From the NCBI RefSeq assembly GCF_008692195.1, contig NZ_RXOM01000010.1, forward strand, positions 1 through 64,000: a stretch of 64,000 bases of DNA, in the 5' to 3' direction. Each line of letters opens with the position of its first letter. Position 1 is the stretch's first letter. The notes under the pieces were generated by a model that saw only the letters and a program-made list of their open reading frames with translations, did no database searches and was not told where the DNA came from. Source of the stretch: Salegentibacter sp. R32 (GTDB lineage Bacteria; Bacteroidota; Bacteroidia; Flavobacteriales; Flavobacteriaceae). This document shows, in pieces, positions 53,401 to 61,043 of this stretch. Position numbers and translations under genes: made by a program.

Positions 53401-54603
53401 AAATATGTGATGGATACTCCTGGAGATTTAACCGCGGGAACTGTATATGTATTAAAACTTAATCTTGGTTTAACCAATGATGAACCCAATAGTAGTATAG
53501 CAGAATGGATTGAAGTACCAAACGATACCCAATTAGAAAGAAACAACTTAAATACTACTGCCGGAGCCCTCGGTGGAACTAATTTTAACGGTGTTGAAGA
53601 TTGTGAGATAGGTCTTGACGGTAAAATTTATTTTACAGCAAAAGGTAGGGGGCGAGTGTACCGTTTTAAAGATAACGGAAATGATGTTTCTGAATTTGAA
53701 ACTTTCTTAGGTGGAATGAATTATGATATTCAAACTACAAATGGAGTTGTATCTGAAGCTTGGGGATACGGAAATGATAACCTAACTTTTGACGATAAAG
53801 GAAATCTTTGGGTATTGCAAGATGGTGGCAATAACTATATTTGGGTAGTACGCCCAGATCATACACAAACCAATCCAAAGGTAGAATTGTTTGCTTCTAT
53901 GCCTGCTGGGTCTGAACCTACTGGTTTAACATTTACACCAGATTATAAATATGGCTTTTTCTCTATACAGCATCCAAACGGTAACAATGCTTCACAAAAA
54001 GATGCGACCTTTAATAACATAACTATTAATGCATCTTCAACAGTAGTATTTTCTTTAAATGAAAATTTAGGAATTCAAACTCCCGTCACCGATTTTACAG
54101 CAGATAAAGTCCAAGTGGCTAAAGGGCAAACAGTCACTTTTTCAGATTTAAGTTCTAATAATCCAGATGCCTGGAACTGGACTTTTGAAGGAGGCAATCC
54201 TTCTACATCTACTGCTATGAATCCAACGGTAACTTACGATACTGAAGGTACTTTTAATGTAACTTTAGAAACGTCTAACGTTGCGGGAAGTAATGAAGTA
54301 GTAAAAGATGATTATATCGAAGTTCAAACTCTGAGTATAGATGAAAATTTAAAAGATAAAATTTCTATCTATCCCAACCCGACACAAGGGAACCTAAACA
54401 TTTCTGTAAAAGAAGGACATGAAGTTAGTGTTGAGGTATTCGATATGTTAGGAAGAAGAATAAAATACCTACCTAGTGCAGAAGTAACCAATCAACCCTT
54501 AAGTTTAGACCTTTCTTCTGTAGCTAAAGGCTCCCAAATTTTGGTAGTAAAGGTTACAGTAGATGGTAATTCAGGTAGTTACAAAGTTTTAACAACAGAG
54601 TAA
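50455..54603 (+). CDS. Secreted PhoX-like phosphatase with LamG, jelly-roll repeats, PKD and T9SS tail
   Basis: 1382 residues. Signal peptide; LamG (about 75-265, MDELRIWSSERTADD); the linker module seen also in the upstream gene (about 290-430); two tandem beta jelly-roll repeats (about 435-600 and 603-778) that are alike (YFRYTFDV/YFVRDIDV, KDDGVVIYLNGTEV/RDDGSIVYVNGIEV); a PhoX/DUF839 catalytic propeller (about 780-1200) with LSVNHEN, NCSGGITPWGTVVTAEES and GEDGGTHCLYKYV; PKD domain; T9SS sorting domain (IYPNPTQGNLNISV). PhoX enzymes are Ca/Fe alkaline phosphatases. Adjacent to the PhoD-like gene; 155-bp gap. Confidence 0.9.
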   Translation: MKKSLLYLSLLSFICLSFTSLKGESGNKQISLFGEPYKLKKTFTKNVDLNLIETKTVLESQSMLIDSTERGALSLAGGHQVSIPSADINPILSGDFTIEFWVKLKQDPGTNDKLISNHGRFSNNNTTGLSLEMPADNSIQLVFGTNTGSWNSLNSGAPVNIGEWTHVAVTASPNNTAKIYINGDFKTQVNYGTFVTNTNWDFALGKSINYGGETISEMDELRIWSSERTADDIHENMYVSLDGSASNLEYNFTFNQGDIGTIINSGTKADVSYTSASIEGSNAPVRNLVAPFQNHVAANWSAKNDASIGFSIQDMISDYDSNVVIAKEDVNNQVLPFLGNTSADTLYLNTKWLVDPHTIDSITPQVNLTHIFSNLNNSQILSDEYYLIEGDPTTSANFLASGTKTNNLISFPKIEIDSTNLYLAWKKLDTYPMGSFPIASENIWKYNDNGVSLDSQNWKDINYDDSAWEFGNGLFGYGDGIETTPLDYGPDSNNKYPTYYFRYTFDVTNASQYGDLLFNVVKDDGVVIYLNGTEVSRLNMPSGPITYNTYASSAIGGSAESTWHQIQTSNLLQNGTNVIAVELHQGSAGSSDLRFDMSVDYLEPSLDNASYPFPKDSEWYYLDTGVSLDNDNWQDASYDVTGWSIGYAPLGYGDPVNTKISYGPNGSNKYITSYFVRDIDVDITSVANTVKFGIKRDDGSIVYVNGIEVIRDNMPSGSIDYQTTSSSIVDGADEGRYHMYELPKTVFQDGENRIAVEVHNRDGQSSDLKFDMFIEDVVDFNFNCNNPHIGCFTSIAPTAQTNQLIIPEDHRFQLIFKQGDAYMDGSGNVPGNNDFTAYVPLNGSSEQGYLSVNHENTPGGVSIVDLHLNNNTTLWVLDNSQPVDLYNTAMETTTRNCSGGITPWGTVVTAEESTNNGDNNNDGYEDVGWLVEIDPTTAEVMDYGNGQEKLWAMGRMNHENVVISQDATTAYYGEDGGTHCLYKYVMDTPGDLTAGTVYVLKLNLGLTNDEPNSSIAEWIEVPNDTQLERNNLNTTAGALGGTNFNGVEDCEIGLDGKIYFTAKGRGRVYRFKDNGNDVSEFETFLGGMNYDIQTTNGVVSEAWGYGNDNLTFDDKGNLWVLQDGGNNYIWVVRPDHTQTNPKVELFASMPAGSEPTGLTFTPDYKYGFFSIQHPNGNNASQKDATFNNITINASSTVVFSLNENLGIQTPVTDFTADKVQVAKGQTVTFSDLSSNNPDAWNWTFEGGNPSTSTAMNPTVTYDTEGTFNVTLETSNVAGSNEVVKDDYIEVQTLSIDENLKDKISIYPNPTQGNLNISVKEGHEVSVEVFDMLGRRIKYLPSAEVTNQPLSLDLSSVAKGSQILVVKVTVDGNSGSYKVLTTE

Positions 54604-54621
54604 CATTAATAACAGTAACTT

Positions 54622-54657
54622 AAAAAAGAGACCGGTAAAGCTTTACCGGTCTTTTTT
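54622..54657 (+). terminator. Rho-independent terminator, perfect palindrome
   Basis: GACCGGTAAAG directly followed by CTTTACCGGTC (54630-54651), then TTTTTT. Terminates the PhoX-like gene. Confidence 0.9.
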
Positions 54658-54664
54658 ATTTTTG
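54657..54664 (+). promoter_or_regulatory. Putative -7 box (TATTTTTG), possibly leaderless start
   Basis: Overlaps the end of the terminator T-run; the LRR protein ATG is only 5 bases further. If used, transcription would begin at or next to the start codon. Confidence 0.35.
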
Positions 54665-54669
54665 ACAGT

Positions 54670-55593
54670 ATGAGAAAATTCAAATGTCCCGTCTTATTCA
54701 CAAGCTTCATTTTGATGATAGGTTTAATAGGAGGTATTCAGGCTCAAATCCCGAACCCTATTAAAAATCCTATTTATTATTCAGTAGAAGAAGCTGTACA
54801 AGCGAAACATGCAAAACAGCTTAACCTTCGCGATCAACATTTATTTTTTGTTCCCACTGAAATACAAAGGTTGAAGGAATTAGAATTTCTTAACCTGATG
54901 CGGAATAATATCTCAAAATGGGATAAAGAACTTTTCACCCTAAAAAGCTTAAACCATCTGAACCTAAAACTCAATTCACTCACTTACATTCCCAGAGAAA
55001 TTGAAAAATTAGGTAAACTACAAACCCTTGACTTGGGAAGTAATAATATTGCGGTGATCCCTACGGAAATAGAAAAATTAAAGCAGCTTAAAAACCTTCA
55101 CTTTTCCCTTAATTTACTAACTTCAGTTCCTAAGCAATTGGGAAATTGTGAAAATTTAGAAGTATTAGAATTAGATAATAACCAGCTTAGTCACCTTCCG
55201 CAAGAAATTAGCAACCTAAAAAAATTAAGGTTATTACATTTAGGGTTTAATCAATTTAATGAATTAGATGCAAATTATCTGAACTTAAAAAATATTCAAG
55301 AGTTAAATTTAGAACATAACCAGCTTAAAGAATTCCCTTCAGAAATTTCAGAATTAAAAAGTCTGGAATCTTTAATTTTAAATGATAATGAACTGAAAAC
55401 CTTACCCAATGAACTTACGGAAGTGTCAACTTTAAAAATGCTGATACTTTCTAATAATAATCTCACTAAACTACCAGAAGGTCTTGAAAAATTGAAAAAT
55501 TTAAAAACGCTTATTGCTTTAAACAACAACTTTCCCGAAGCAGAAAAAGATAGAATAAAAAAACAGCTTCCTAACTGTAAAATTTATTTTTAA
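54670..55593 (+). CDS. Exported leucine-rich repeat protein
   Basis: 307 residues: signal peptide (LFTSFILMIGLIGGIQAQ) then about ten 23-residue leucine-rich repeats of the L-x-L-x-x-N-x-L-x-x-L-P-x-E-I type, e.g. LQTLDLGSNNIAVIPTEI, LEVLELDNNQLSHLPQEI, LESLILNDNELKTLPNEL. No catalytic domain or T9SS tail follows, so it is probably a periplasmic or surface binding protein. Its partner is unknown. Separated from the next genes by a converging arrangement with hepT. Confidence 0.88.
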   Translation: MRKFKCPVLFTSFILMIGLIGGIQAQIPNPIKNPIYYSVEEAVQAKHAKQLNLRDQHLFFVPTEIQRLKELEFLNLMRNNISKWDKELFTLKSLNHLNLKLNSLTYIPREIEKLGKLQTLDLGSNNIAVIPTEIEKLKQLKNLHFSLNLLTSVPKQLGNCENLEVLELDNNQLSHLPQEISNLKKLRLLHLGFNQFNELDANYLNLKNIQELNLEHNQLKEFPSEISELKSLESLILNDNELKTLPNELTEVSTLKMLILSNNNLTKLPEGLEKLKNLKTLIALNNNFPEAEKDRIKKQLPNCKIYF

Positions 55594-55597
55594 TAAC

Positions 55598-55936
55598 TTA
55601 AAATTTTCCATCTAAACTGATAATTTCTTCTTTTAGTTTTATTAAATACCGATTAATAATTGCCCAAACAATCGAGTTATCGATACTGTCATAAGCATGA
55701 ACCAATCTGTTTCTAAAAGCGATGATTTGTTTATCGTTTTCAATTTTAATAGAAGTATCCGCTTTTTTAAGCTGATTTAAAGCTTCTCCAATATTGGCTA
55801 ATTGTCTTTCAACGGCACTTTGGGTTTTTAAATCGTCTTCGTAAAGACTGAAATCTGTAACATCAACAGTAAATTTTTCTATTAAGTCGATGGCGATCAA
55901 AATATCAGATAGATATTTCTTGCTTTTGTCCATCAT
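55598..55936 (-). CDS. hepT: HepT-like HEPN toxin (RNase)
   Basis: 112 residues, DUF86/HEPN. The RX4HXY motif is intact: RNRLVHAY, Arg75-His80-Tyr82. In the MntA-HepT system HepT is an mRNA/tRNA-cleaving toxin, and its Tyr is AMPylated by the antitoxin MntA. Its start overlaps mntA by 32 bases, the antitoxin-first order usual for this family. AT-rich, between an LRR gene and an unknown operon. Confidence 0.88.
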   Translation of the reverse strand: MMDKSKKYLSDILIAIDLIEKFTVDVTDFSLYEDDLKTQSAVERQLANIGEALNQLKKADTSIKIENDKQIIAFRNRLVHAYDSIDNSIVWAIINRYLIKLKEEIISLDGKF

Positions 55937-56240
55937 AGATTAAAATTTTTGTGGAGTCAATATTTTTTTTAAGAATAGGATTTTTTATAGAACTAGCAGT
56001 AAGTAAATCTACTTTTCGTTGGAAAAATTGCTCTAATTTATCCCAAATATCCATAAGGTTTTCCCCACGTTTAATAGGATCATCATTATCAATTTCAATG
56101 AGTAAATCTATATCACTGGAATTTTCACTAAATTGATTAGTTATAGAAGAACCAAATGCGTACAGACGCTTCACATTATGAGTTTTGCATAATGATAAAA
56201 AATCACTCATTTTATAAGATATAGATTCCTTTAAATTCAT
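55905..56240 (-). CDS. mntA: MntA-like nucleotidyltransferase antitoxin
   Basis: 111 residues, minimal nucleotidyltransferase: FGSSITNQFSENSSDIDLLIEID gives the Gly30-Ser31 and Asp43-x-Asp45 active site; the third acidic residue is probably in KVDLLTA (about residue 79). MntA transfers AMP from ATP to HepT and so silences it. First gene of the pair. No promoter box was identified in the 93-bp gap upstream. Confidence 0.88.
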   Translation of the reverse strand: MNLKESISYKMSDFLSLCKTHNVKRLYAFGSSITNQFSENSSDIDLLIEIDNDDPIKRGENLMDIWDKLEQFFQRKVDLLTASSIKNPILKKNIDSTKILIYDGQKQEISI

Positions 56241-56333
56241 AATACTAATATAACTAATTTTTTAAAGGAGTAGCCTTTATATCACATTCAAAAGATATTC
56301 CCTTTTTATTTATTGGGTAAAATGAACTAGCGA

Positions 56334-56888
56334 TTATTTTCTATTAATTTTTACCATATTTTTAATTAGATTATATTTAAATTCTTTTAATTTATTTTTG
56401 GATAGACTTCTATGTTCATTTGAAATTACAAATTTATTATTACTAGTTGGTGCACCAGTTATTATAGGTTTTATATCATTAAATAGAGTTCTTAATTTTA
56501 AAATCTCATTTTCTTCAATTATTGAACAAATCTCATTTAAGTCTTTTAATTCAGAAATTAAAGAACTTATATCTTTGAAAGTACGTGTCGTTTCACTGAA
56601 TTTTAGAGAATTTATAGATAAGTACTTATCTATATTTTTAATTTTTTGATTCAATTGCTTAATTGATTGTTGAATTAACTCTTTTTCAAACTTTTTTGCT
56701 TCTAAGTTTTTTTGTAGAGTCGAAGAAATATAAAACCCAAATGTTGTAGTAACTAATAATGAAAATAAACTAACTAAATCAATTTCATTTTTAAATTTAA
56801 AAAAGCTGTAAGAATTAGTTAAAAACCCAAATAATCCAGAAATTAAAATTATTGGTATTAACCAATATATATTAATTTCTTTTTTCAT
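56334..56888 (-). CDS. Membrane protein with coiled coil, third gene of HATPase/DUF4325 operon
   Basis: About 184 residues from the ATG at 56888 (a TTG start at 56912 would add eight). Two N-terminal membrane helices (YWLIPIILISGLFGFLT; LVSLFSLLVTTTFGFYI), then about 120 residues of Lys/Glu-rich helix with coiled-coil character (LEAKKFEKELIQQSIKQLNQ). No catalytic motif. Start overlaps the DUF4325 gene by 17 bases, so it is translated with it; it could be the membrane effector or sensor of that unit. Similar small proteins are seen only as hypothetical. Confidence 0.75.
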   Translation of the reverse strand: MKKEINIYWLIPIILISGLFGFLTNSYSFFKFKNEIDLVSLFSLLVTTTFGFYISSTLQKNLEAKKFEKELIQQSIKQLNQKIKNIDKYLSINSLKFSETTRTFKDISSLISELKDLNEICSIIEENEILKLRTLFNDIKPIITGAPTSNNKFVISNEHRSLSKNKLKEFKYNLIKNMVKINRK

Positions 56889-57195
56889 CCATATAAGATT
56901 TAATTTCCTCAATCAAATACGGTTCTTCAATAGATATGAAATCTATTTTGTTTAGGACTTTAGTTTTTCCATACTTTCTGGCTAAGCCTCCGAATGCTTC
57001 ATCTAAAAATGACGTAGCATATCCTGCTGTATTATCGAGATTAATTATTAATTTATCATTTGTTTCTTTGATACTTAAAAATTTTGGTTCTAAAATATTT
57101 TCGAAAAACTCTTGACCTGAAAAATCACCATCTGTCTTATATCTTGCTCCAGGTGTTTCTGAAAAATCTCTTGCAATATTAATTTCAATTGTCAT
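56872..57195 (-). CDS. DUF4325 (STAS-like) protein
   Basis: 107 residues: IEINIARDFSETPGARYKTDGD start, GQEFFENILEPK, and the core LIINLDNTAGYATSFLDEAFGGLARKYG, which is the DUF4325 signature. DUF4325 resembles anti-sigma-factor antagonist/STAS folds and is often coded beside HATPase proteins. Overlaps both neighbours by a few bases (4 with the HATPase gene, 17 with the membrane gene). Proposed to be the partner bound or modified by the adjacent ATPase (inference). Confidence 0.88.
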   Translation of the reverse strand: MTIEINIARDFSETPGARYKTDGDFSGQEFFENILEPKFLSIKETNDKLIINLDNTAGYATSFLDEAFGGLARKYGKTKVLNKIDFISIEEPYLIEEIKSYMDEKRN

Positions 57196-58193
57196 ATTTG
57201 ATTGTTAGAATTAAGTTCAAAATAGTAAAATGTACCACTATACGGAATGTCAATTTCATAAAACTCATTACTTATATAATCTAATATAACATTATTTGTT
57301 AAAATAAAAAGATTACTTATTCTATTTGTATCATATTTATCTTTTATGAATGGAAGTCCTTTGCCTCTAAATGGCAGACCTGTTCTAGACCCGATTTCAC
57401 CTTTAAATGCTGATTGAAGTAAATCTTGTTTTCCTTTAAATAAAGTTAATAATTGTCTTCCTATTTTTTGGTTTAAAGTTTTTAGTACACCAACTCCATT
57501 ATCAATAAAAGAAAAACTAACATATCTTTCTTTCTGATAATGACTTGTGGAAAGAATCCATTTCTTTTTTTGACTACCTGGAAAACCGTGATTTATAGAG
57601 TTAGCCATTAACTCAATAAATAGACCTTGGAGTTTTTTATTTCTTTGAGATTTTCCTGTAACAGTTTTCATTGCACTTGAAACAACTTTAGCAGTACTTT
57701 GAGGTTCAACAGACTTATTACTTTGTTCTATGATTGTATTAGAATTTACTTCTGAATAGTATTCAATACTTCCTGACATATAATCAAAAAAGCCTGATAA
57801 TTCAAGAACCCTTTTTGCCTTTGGATTTTTAGGTTTACTACCAATAATTTTTTTACCTCTAGCGGTAAATTCGTTAACTACGGAAAGTAAAAGTGCGATT
57901 GTTCCATTTGTAATAGTCTTAACATTTTTCATATTAAGATAAATACGCATATTAGAATTTTTTAACTCTTTTAAATCATTAATAAATTCAATCGTTTCTA
58001 TTGTATTCTCGCGAAGAGAAAAAGTAGATGGTAATTTTTTTGAAATAGAATTTTTAACCAGATTTTCAAATTGTCGAACTGAAAATGGCTTTCCTATGTT
58101 TTTTTCTTTTTCTTTTAGATATTTTAATCTTCTCTTTTTTGTATAATCGCTTCTTTTCGAATTAATTTTTTGTTGTAATTTTTTTTTATCCAC
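57192..58193 (-). CDS. STAS-like + HATPase (GHKL) protein
   Basis: 333 residues. A basic N-terminus (about 1-35); a STAS-like domain about 60-145 (MRIYLNMKNVKTITNGTIALLLSV ... KRVLELSGFFDYM); then a GHKL ATPase of the anti-sigma/histidine-kinase type: N-box IELMANSINHG (Glu194, Asn198), G1 box FIDNGVGV (Asp231, Gly233, Gly235), G2-like GSRTGLPFRGKGLPFIKD (268-285). No phospho-acceptor His domain, so it is not a complete sensor kinase; more like a SpoIIAB-type kinase fused to its own antagonist. First gene of the three-gene unit. Cytosolic. Confidence 0.85.
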   Translation of the reverse strand: MDKKKLQQKINSKRSDYTKKRRLKYLKEKEKNIGKPFSVRQFENLVKNSISKKLPSTFSLRENTIETIEFINDLKELKNSNMRIYLNMKNVKTITNGTIALLLSVVNEFTARGKKIIGSKPKNPKAKRVLELSGFFDYMSGSIEYYSEVNSNTIIEQSNKSVEPQSTAKVVSSAMKTVTGKSQRNKKLQGLFIELMANSINHGFPGSQKKKWILSTSHYQKERYVSFSFIDNGVGVLKTLNQKIGRQLLTLFKGKQDLLQSAFKGEIGSRTGLPFRGKGLPFIKDKYDTNRISNLFILTNNVILDYISNEFYEIDIPYSGTFYYFELNSNNQI

Positions 58194-58410
58194 TAATTTT
58201 ATTTTTGTGTATACTAAAGTTAAATTATTGCAAGTTAACAGGCTAAATATACATACTTGTAGCTTTAATTATTTTTCTTGTTTCTTTAACTATGATCTTA
58301 AATCATTAGAATTGTTATTTTATCAAAAATTGATTAATATAAGTTATTTCAGGCTAAACACAACCCCCTAAATATATAAAATTTCTCAAAAACCATCCCA
58401 TCACCCATAA

Positions 58411-58437
58411 AAAAACCGAAGCCTTCGCTCCGGTTTT
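58411..58437 (-). terminator. Terminator of ybaB
   Basis: On the minus strand AACCGGAGC-gaag-GCTTCGGTT, eight pairs with one mismatch, followed by a T-run; 27 bases after the ybaB stop. Confidence 0.8.
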
Positions 58438-58463
58438 CCAAATATTTCCAATCCCTAAAATGT

Positions 58464-58778
58464 TTACTTAAACATATCCATTCCCGGAATGTCAGGCATA
58501 CCATCTTTCGCGGCAGCACCTAATTCTGCTTCGTTCATATCAGAAGCCCTTTTAATGGCTTTATTCAGCGTTAACACCAAATAATCTTCCAATTGCTCCT
58601 TATCTTCCAACAATTCTTCCGCCACTTCAATATTTTTAATTTCCCGGTTTCCCGTGATGGTCACCTTTAGCAAATCGTCACTCGATTTTTCCTGCATCGT
58701 TACCGTATCTAAGCGCTTTTTAGTCTCCTCAACCTTCGCCTGCGCTTCCTTTAATTTGTTCATCATATCTCCGAACAT
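58464..58778 (-). CDS. ybaB: YbaB/EbfC nucleoid-associated protein
   Basis: 104 residues, standard size. Begins [46 protein letters not shown]; ends [17 protein letters not shown]. Dimeric DNA-binding protein coating the chromosome. In many bacteria it follows dnaX-recR; here it is separated from dnaX (28 kb away) and stands alone, divergent from ptrB. Confidence 0.94.
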   Translation of the reverse strand: MFGDMMNKLKEAQAKVEETKKRLDTVTMQEKSSDDLLKVTITGNREIKNIEVAEELLEDKEQLEDYLVLTLNKAIKRASDMNEAELGAAAKDGMPDIPGMDMFK

Positions 58779-58804
58779 AGCCTTTTTATTTTTTGGTTCA
58801 ACCG

Positions 58805-58812
58805 CAAAGTTA
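58805..58812 (-). promoter_or_regulatory. Putative -7 box (TAACTTTG, minus strand) of ybaB
   Basis: TAnnTTTG match 27 bases before the ybaB ATG. Confidence 0.45.
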
Positions 58813-58851
58813 TTAAATACTTAGAATGCTTCCTCATTTCTGCCGAAATTT

Positions 58852-58859
58852 TACCTTTG
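58852..58859 (+). promoter_or_regulatory. Putative -7 box (TACCTTTG) of oligopeptidase gene
   Basis: TAnnTTTG match 29 bases before the ATG at 58888; divergent partner of the ybaB box. Confidence 0.45.
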
Positions 58860-58887
58860 TAGCCATTCAAAATAGAAGTCCATCAAC

Positions 58888-60951
58888 ATGATAAAAGAAG
58901 ATATACGTCCACCCAAACCCAAAAAAATAGCTAAAGAATTAAGCATTCACGGCGATACAAGAATAGATAATTACTTTTGGTTGAAGGAACGCGAGAACCC
59001 CGAAGTAGTTAATTACCTAGAAGAAGAAAATGACTATAACGAAAAGATGACGGCGCATACCAAGCAGTTTCAGGAAAACCTGTTTGAAGAAATGAAAAGC
59101 CGAATCAAAGAAGACGATTCTTCCGTTCCTTATAAATTAAATGGCTATTGGTATTATGTGCGTTTTGAAGTAGGCAAAGGCTATCCCATTTACGCCCGAA
59201 AAAAAGAAACTTTAGACGCCGAAGAAGAAATTTTATTCAATTGCAATGAAATGGCCGAGGGTCATTCCTATTTCAAATTAAGCGGAGTTAGCGTAAGTCC
59301 CAACAACAAACTCGTCAGTTTTGGCGTCGATACCGTTAGTAGAAGAAAATATACCATTCAGATTAAAAATTTGGAAACCGGTGAAATTCTTCCTACAAAA
59401 ATTGAAACAACCACCGGCGGTTCCACGTGGGCCAACGATAATAAAACCCTTTTCTACACCCGAAAAGACGAAGAAACGCTGCGTTCCGATAGGATTTACC
59501 AACATATTTTAGGCGAAAATCCCGACGATGATATGTTGGTGTATCAAGAAAACGATGAAACTTTTAATACTTATGTTTATAAATCAAAATCTAAAAAATA
59601 CATCATCATCGGTTCTAGCAGTACGATGAGCGATGAATACCGAATTTTAGATGCCGATAAACCACGCGGACAGTTTCAGTTATTTCAAGAACGGGTTCGT
59701 GGAGTTGAGTATGGTTTTTCTCATTTTGAAAATCATTTCTACATCATCACCAATAAAGATGATGCGCAGAATTTTAAGTTGATGAAAACTTTGGTAGATA
59801 AAACCGCTTCCAAACATTGGGAAGAAGTGATTCCGCATCGGGAAGACGTCTTGTTAGAAGATATGGATATTTTCAAAAACTACCTGGTGCTCAGCGAACG
59901 TTATCACGGCTTAAACCGAATCAGGATTATGAGTTGGGACAATCAAGAAGATTATTACCTGCCTTTTGATAATGAAACTTACACGGCTTACACCGGCAAT
60001 AATCCCGATTTTGATACCAATGTACTTCGGTATGGTTATAACTCGTTAACCACGCCTTCTTCGATTATCGATTTTAATATGAAAACCAAGGAAAGCGAAG
60101 TCAAAAAAGAACAAGAAGTACAAGATCCCAATTTTCATAAAGAAAATTATTTATCGGAGCGTATTTGGGCAACCGCCGAAGATGGTACGCAAATTCCCAT
60201 TTCCTTGGTTTACAAAAAAGGAATGGAGCGTGACGCCAGCAATCCGGTTTTACAATATGCCTACGGAAGTTACGGACATACCACAGATCCTTCTTTTTCA
60301 ACTTCACGGTTAAGCTTGTTGGACCGCGGATTCATCTTTGCCATTGCACACGTGCGAGGAAGCGAATATTTAGGGAGAAATTGGTACGAAGACGGAAAAA
60401 TGCTTACCAAGCGAAACACTTTCACCGATTTTATAGATTGCAGCAAATATTTAATTGAACAAAAATATACTTCAGCCAAACATTTATACGCGATGGGCGG
60501 TTCTGCCGGCGGAATGTTAATGGGCGGAATTTTAAATATGGCTCCGCAATTGTATAATGGGGTGATTGCAGCTGTTCCGTTTGTTGATGTAGTAACCACG
60601 ATGTTGGACGATAGCATCCCATTAACCACTGGAGAATATGACGAATGGGGTAATCCTAATGAAAAAGAATATTATGAGTATATGAAGTCGTATTCGCCGT
60701 ACGATAATGTAATGGCGCAAGATTACCCGAATATACTGGTAACCACAGGCTTTCACGACTCTCAAGTACAATATTGGGAACCCGCCAAATGGGTGGCAAA
60801 ATTAAGGGAATTAAAAACAGATAACAACAAATTACTCTTTCATACCAATATGGATGCGGGTCATGGTGGCGCTTCAGGAAGGTTTGAAGCCTTAAAAGAA
60901 GTTGCCGAAGATTATGCTTTTATATTAGACTTAGAAGGAATTAGCAATTGA
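58888..60951 (+). CDS. ptrB: Oligopeptidase B (S9 serine peptidase)
   Basis: 687 residues, full length. N-terminal seven-bladed propeller (HGDTRIDNYFWLKERENPEV start, GEVNK-like repeats), C-terminal alpha/beta-hydrolase with nucleophile AMGGSAGGMLMGG (Ser), Asp in TTGFHDSQV and His in MDAGHGGASGRFE. Cleaves short peptides after basic residues; cytosolic or periplasmic (no signal peptide seen). Monocistronic, divergent from ybaB; the sulfonolipid gene follows 93 bases later after a hairpin. Confidence 0.94.
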   Translation: MIKEDIRPPKPKKIAKELSIHGDTRIDNYFWLKERENPEVVNYLEEENDYNEKMTAHTKQFQENLFEEMKSRIKEDDSSVPYKLNGYWYYVRFEVGKGYPIYARKKETLDAEEEILFNCNEMAEGHSYFKLSGVSVSPNNKLVSFGVDTVSRRKYTIQIKNLETGEILPTKIETTTGGSTWANDNKTLFYTRKDEETLRSDRIYQHILGENPDDDMLVYQENDETFNTYVYKSKSKKYIIIGSSSTMSDEYRILDADKPRGQFQLFQERVRGVEYGFSHFENHFYIITNKDDAQNFKLMKTLVDKTASKHWEEVIPHREDVLLEDMDIFKNYLVLSERYHGLNRIRIMSWDNQEDYYLPFDNETYTAYTGNNPDFDTNVLRYGYNSLTTPSSIIDFNMKTKESEVKKEQEVQDPNFHKENYLSERIWATAEDGTQIPISLVYKKGMERDASNPVLQYAYGSYGHTTDPSFSTSRLSLLDRGFIFAIAHVRGSEYLGRNWYEDGKMLTKRNTFTDFIDCSKYLIEQKYTSAKHLYAMGGSAGGMLMGGILNMAPQLYNGVIAAVPFVDVVTTMLDDSIPLTTGEYDEWGNPNEKEYYEYMKSYSPYDNVMAQDYPNILVTTGFHDSQVQYWEPAKWVAKLRELKTDNNKLLFHTNMDAGHGGASGRFEALKEVAEDYAFILDLEGISN

Positions 60952-60966
60952 TTAAAAAAATTATTG

Positions 60967-60974
60967 TAAATTTG
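60967..60974 (+). promoter_or_regulatory. Putative promoter (TTG-N16-TAAATTTG) of cysteate synthase gene
   Basis: TTG at 60948-60950 and TAAATTTG at 60967-60974, 16 bases apart: the best -33/-7 pair in the window. Predicted start near 60980, just before the hairpin. Confidence 0.6.
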
Positions 60975-60985
60975 CGATGTTTTGC

Positions 60986-61019
60986 AAAAATGTTTCCGAC
61001 ATTAGATGGAAGCATTTTT
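60986..61019 (+). promoter_or_regulatory. Leader hairpin before cysteate synthase gene
   Basis: AAAAATGTTTCC (60986-60997) and GGAAGCATTTTT (61008-61019) pair over 12 bp with one G-U pair around a 10-base loop. It lies between the promoter box and the ATG, so it would be in the mRNA leader. It could instead end ptrB transcription, as there is a short T-run at its 3' side. Confidence 0.5.
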
Positions 61020-61043
61020 ATATGTTAACAACAAGTTCAACTT

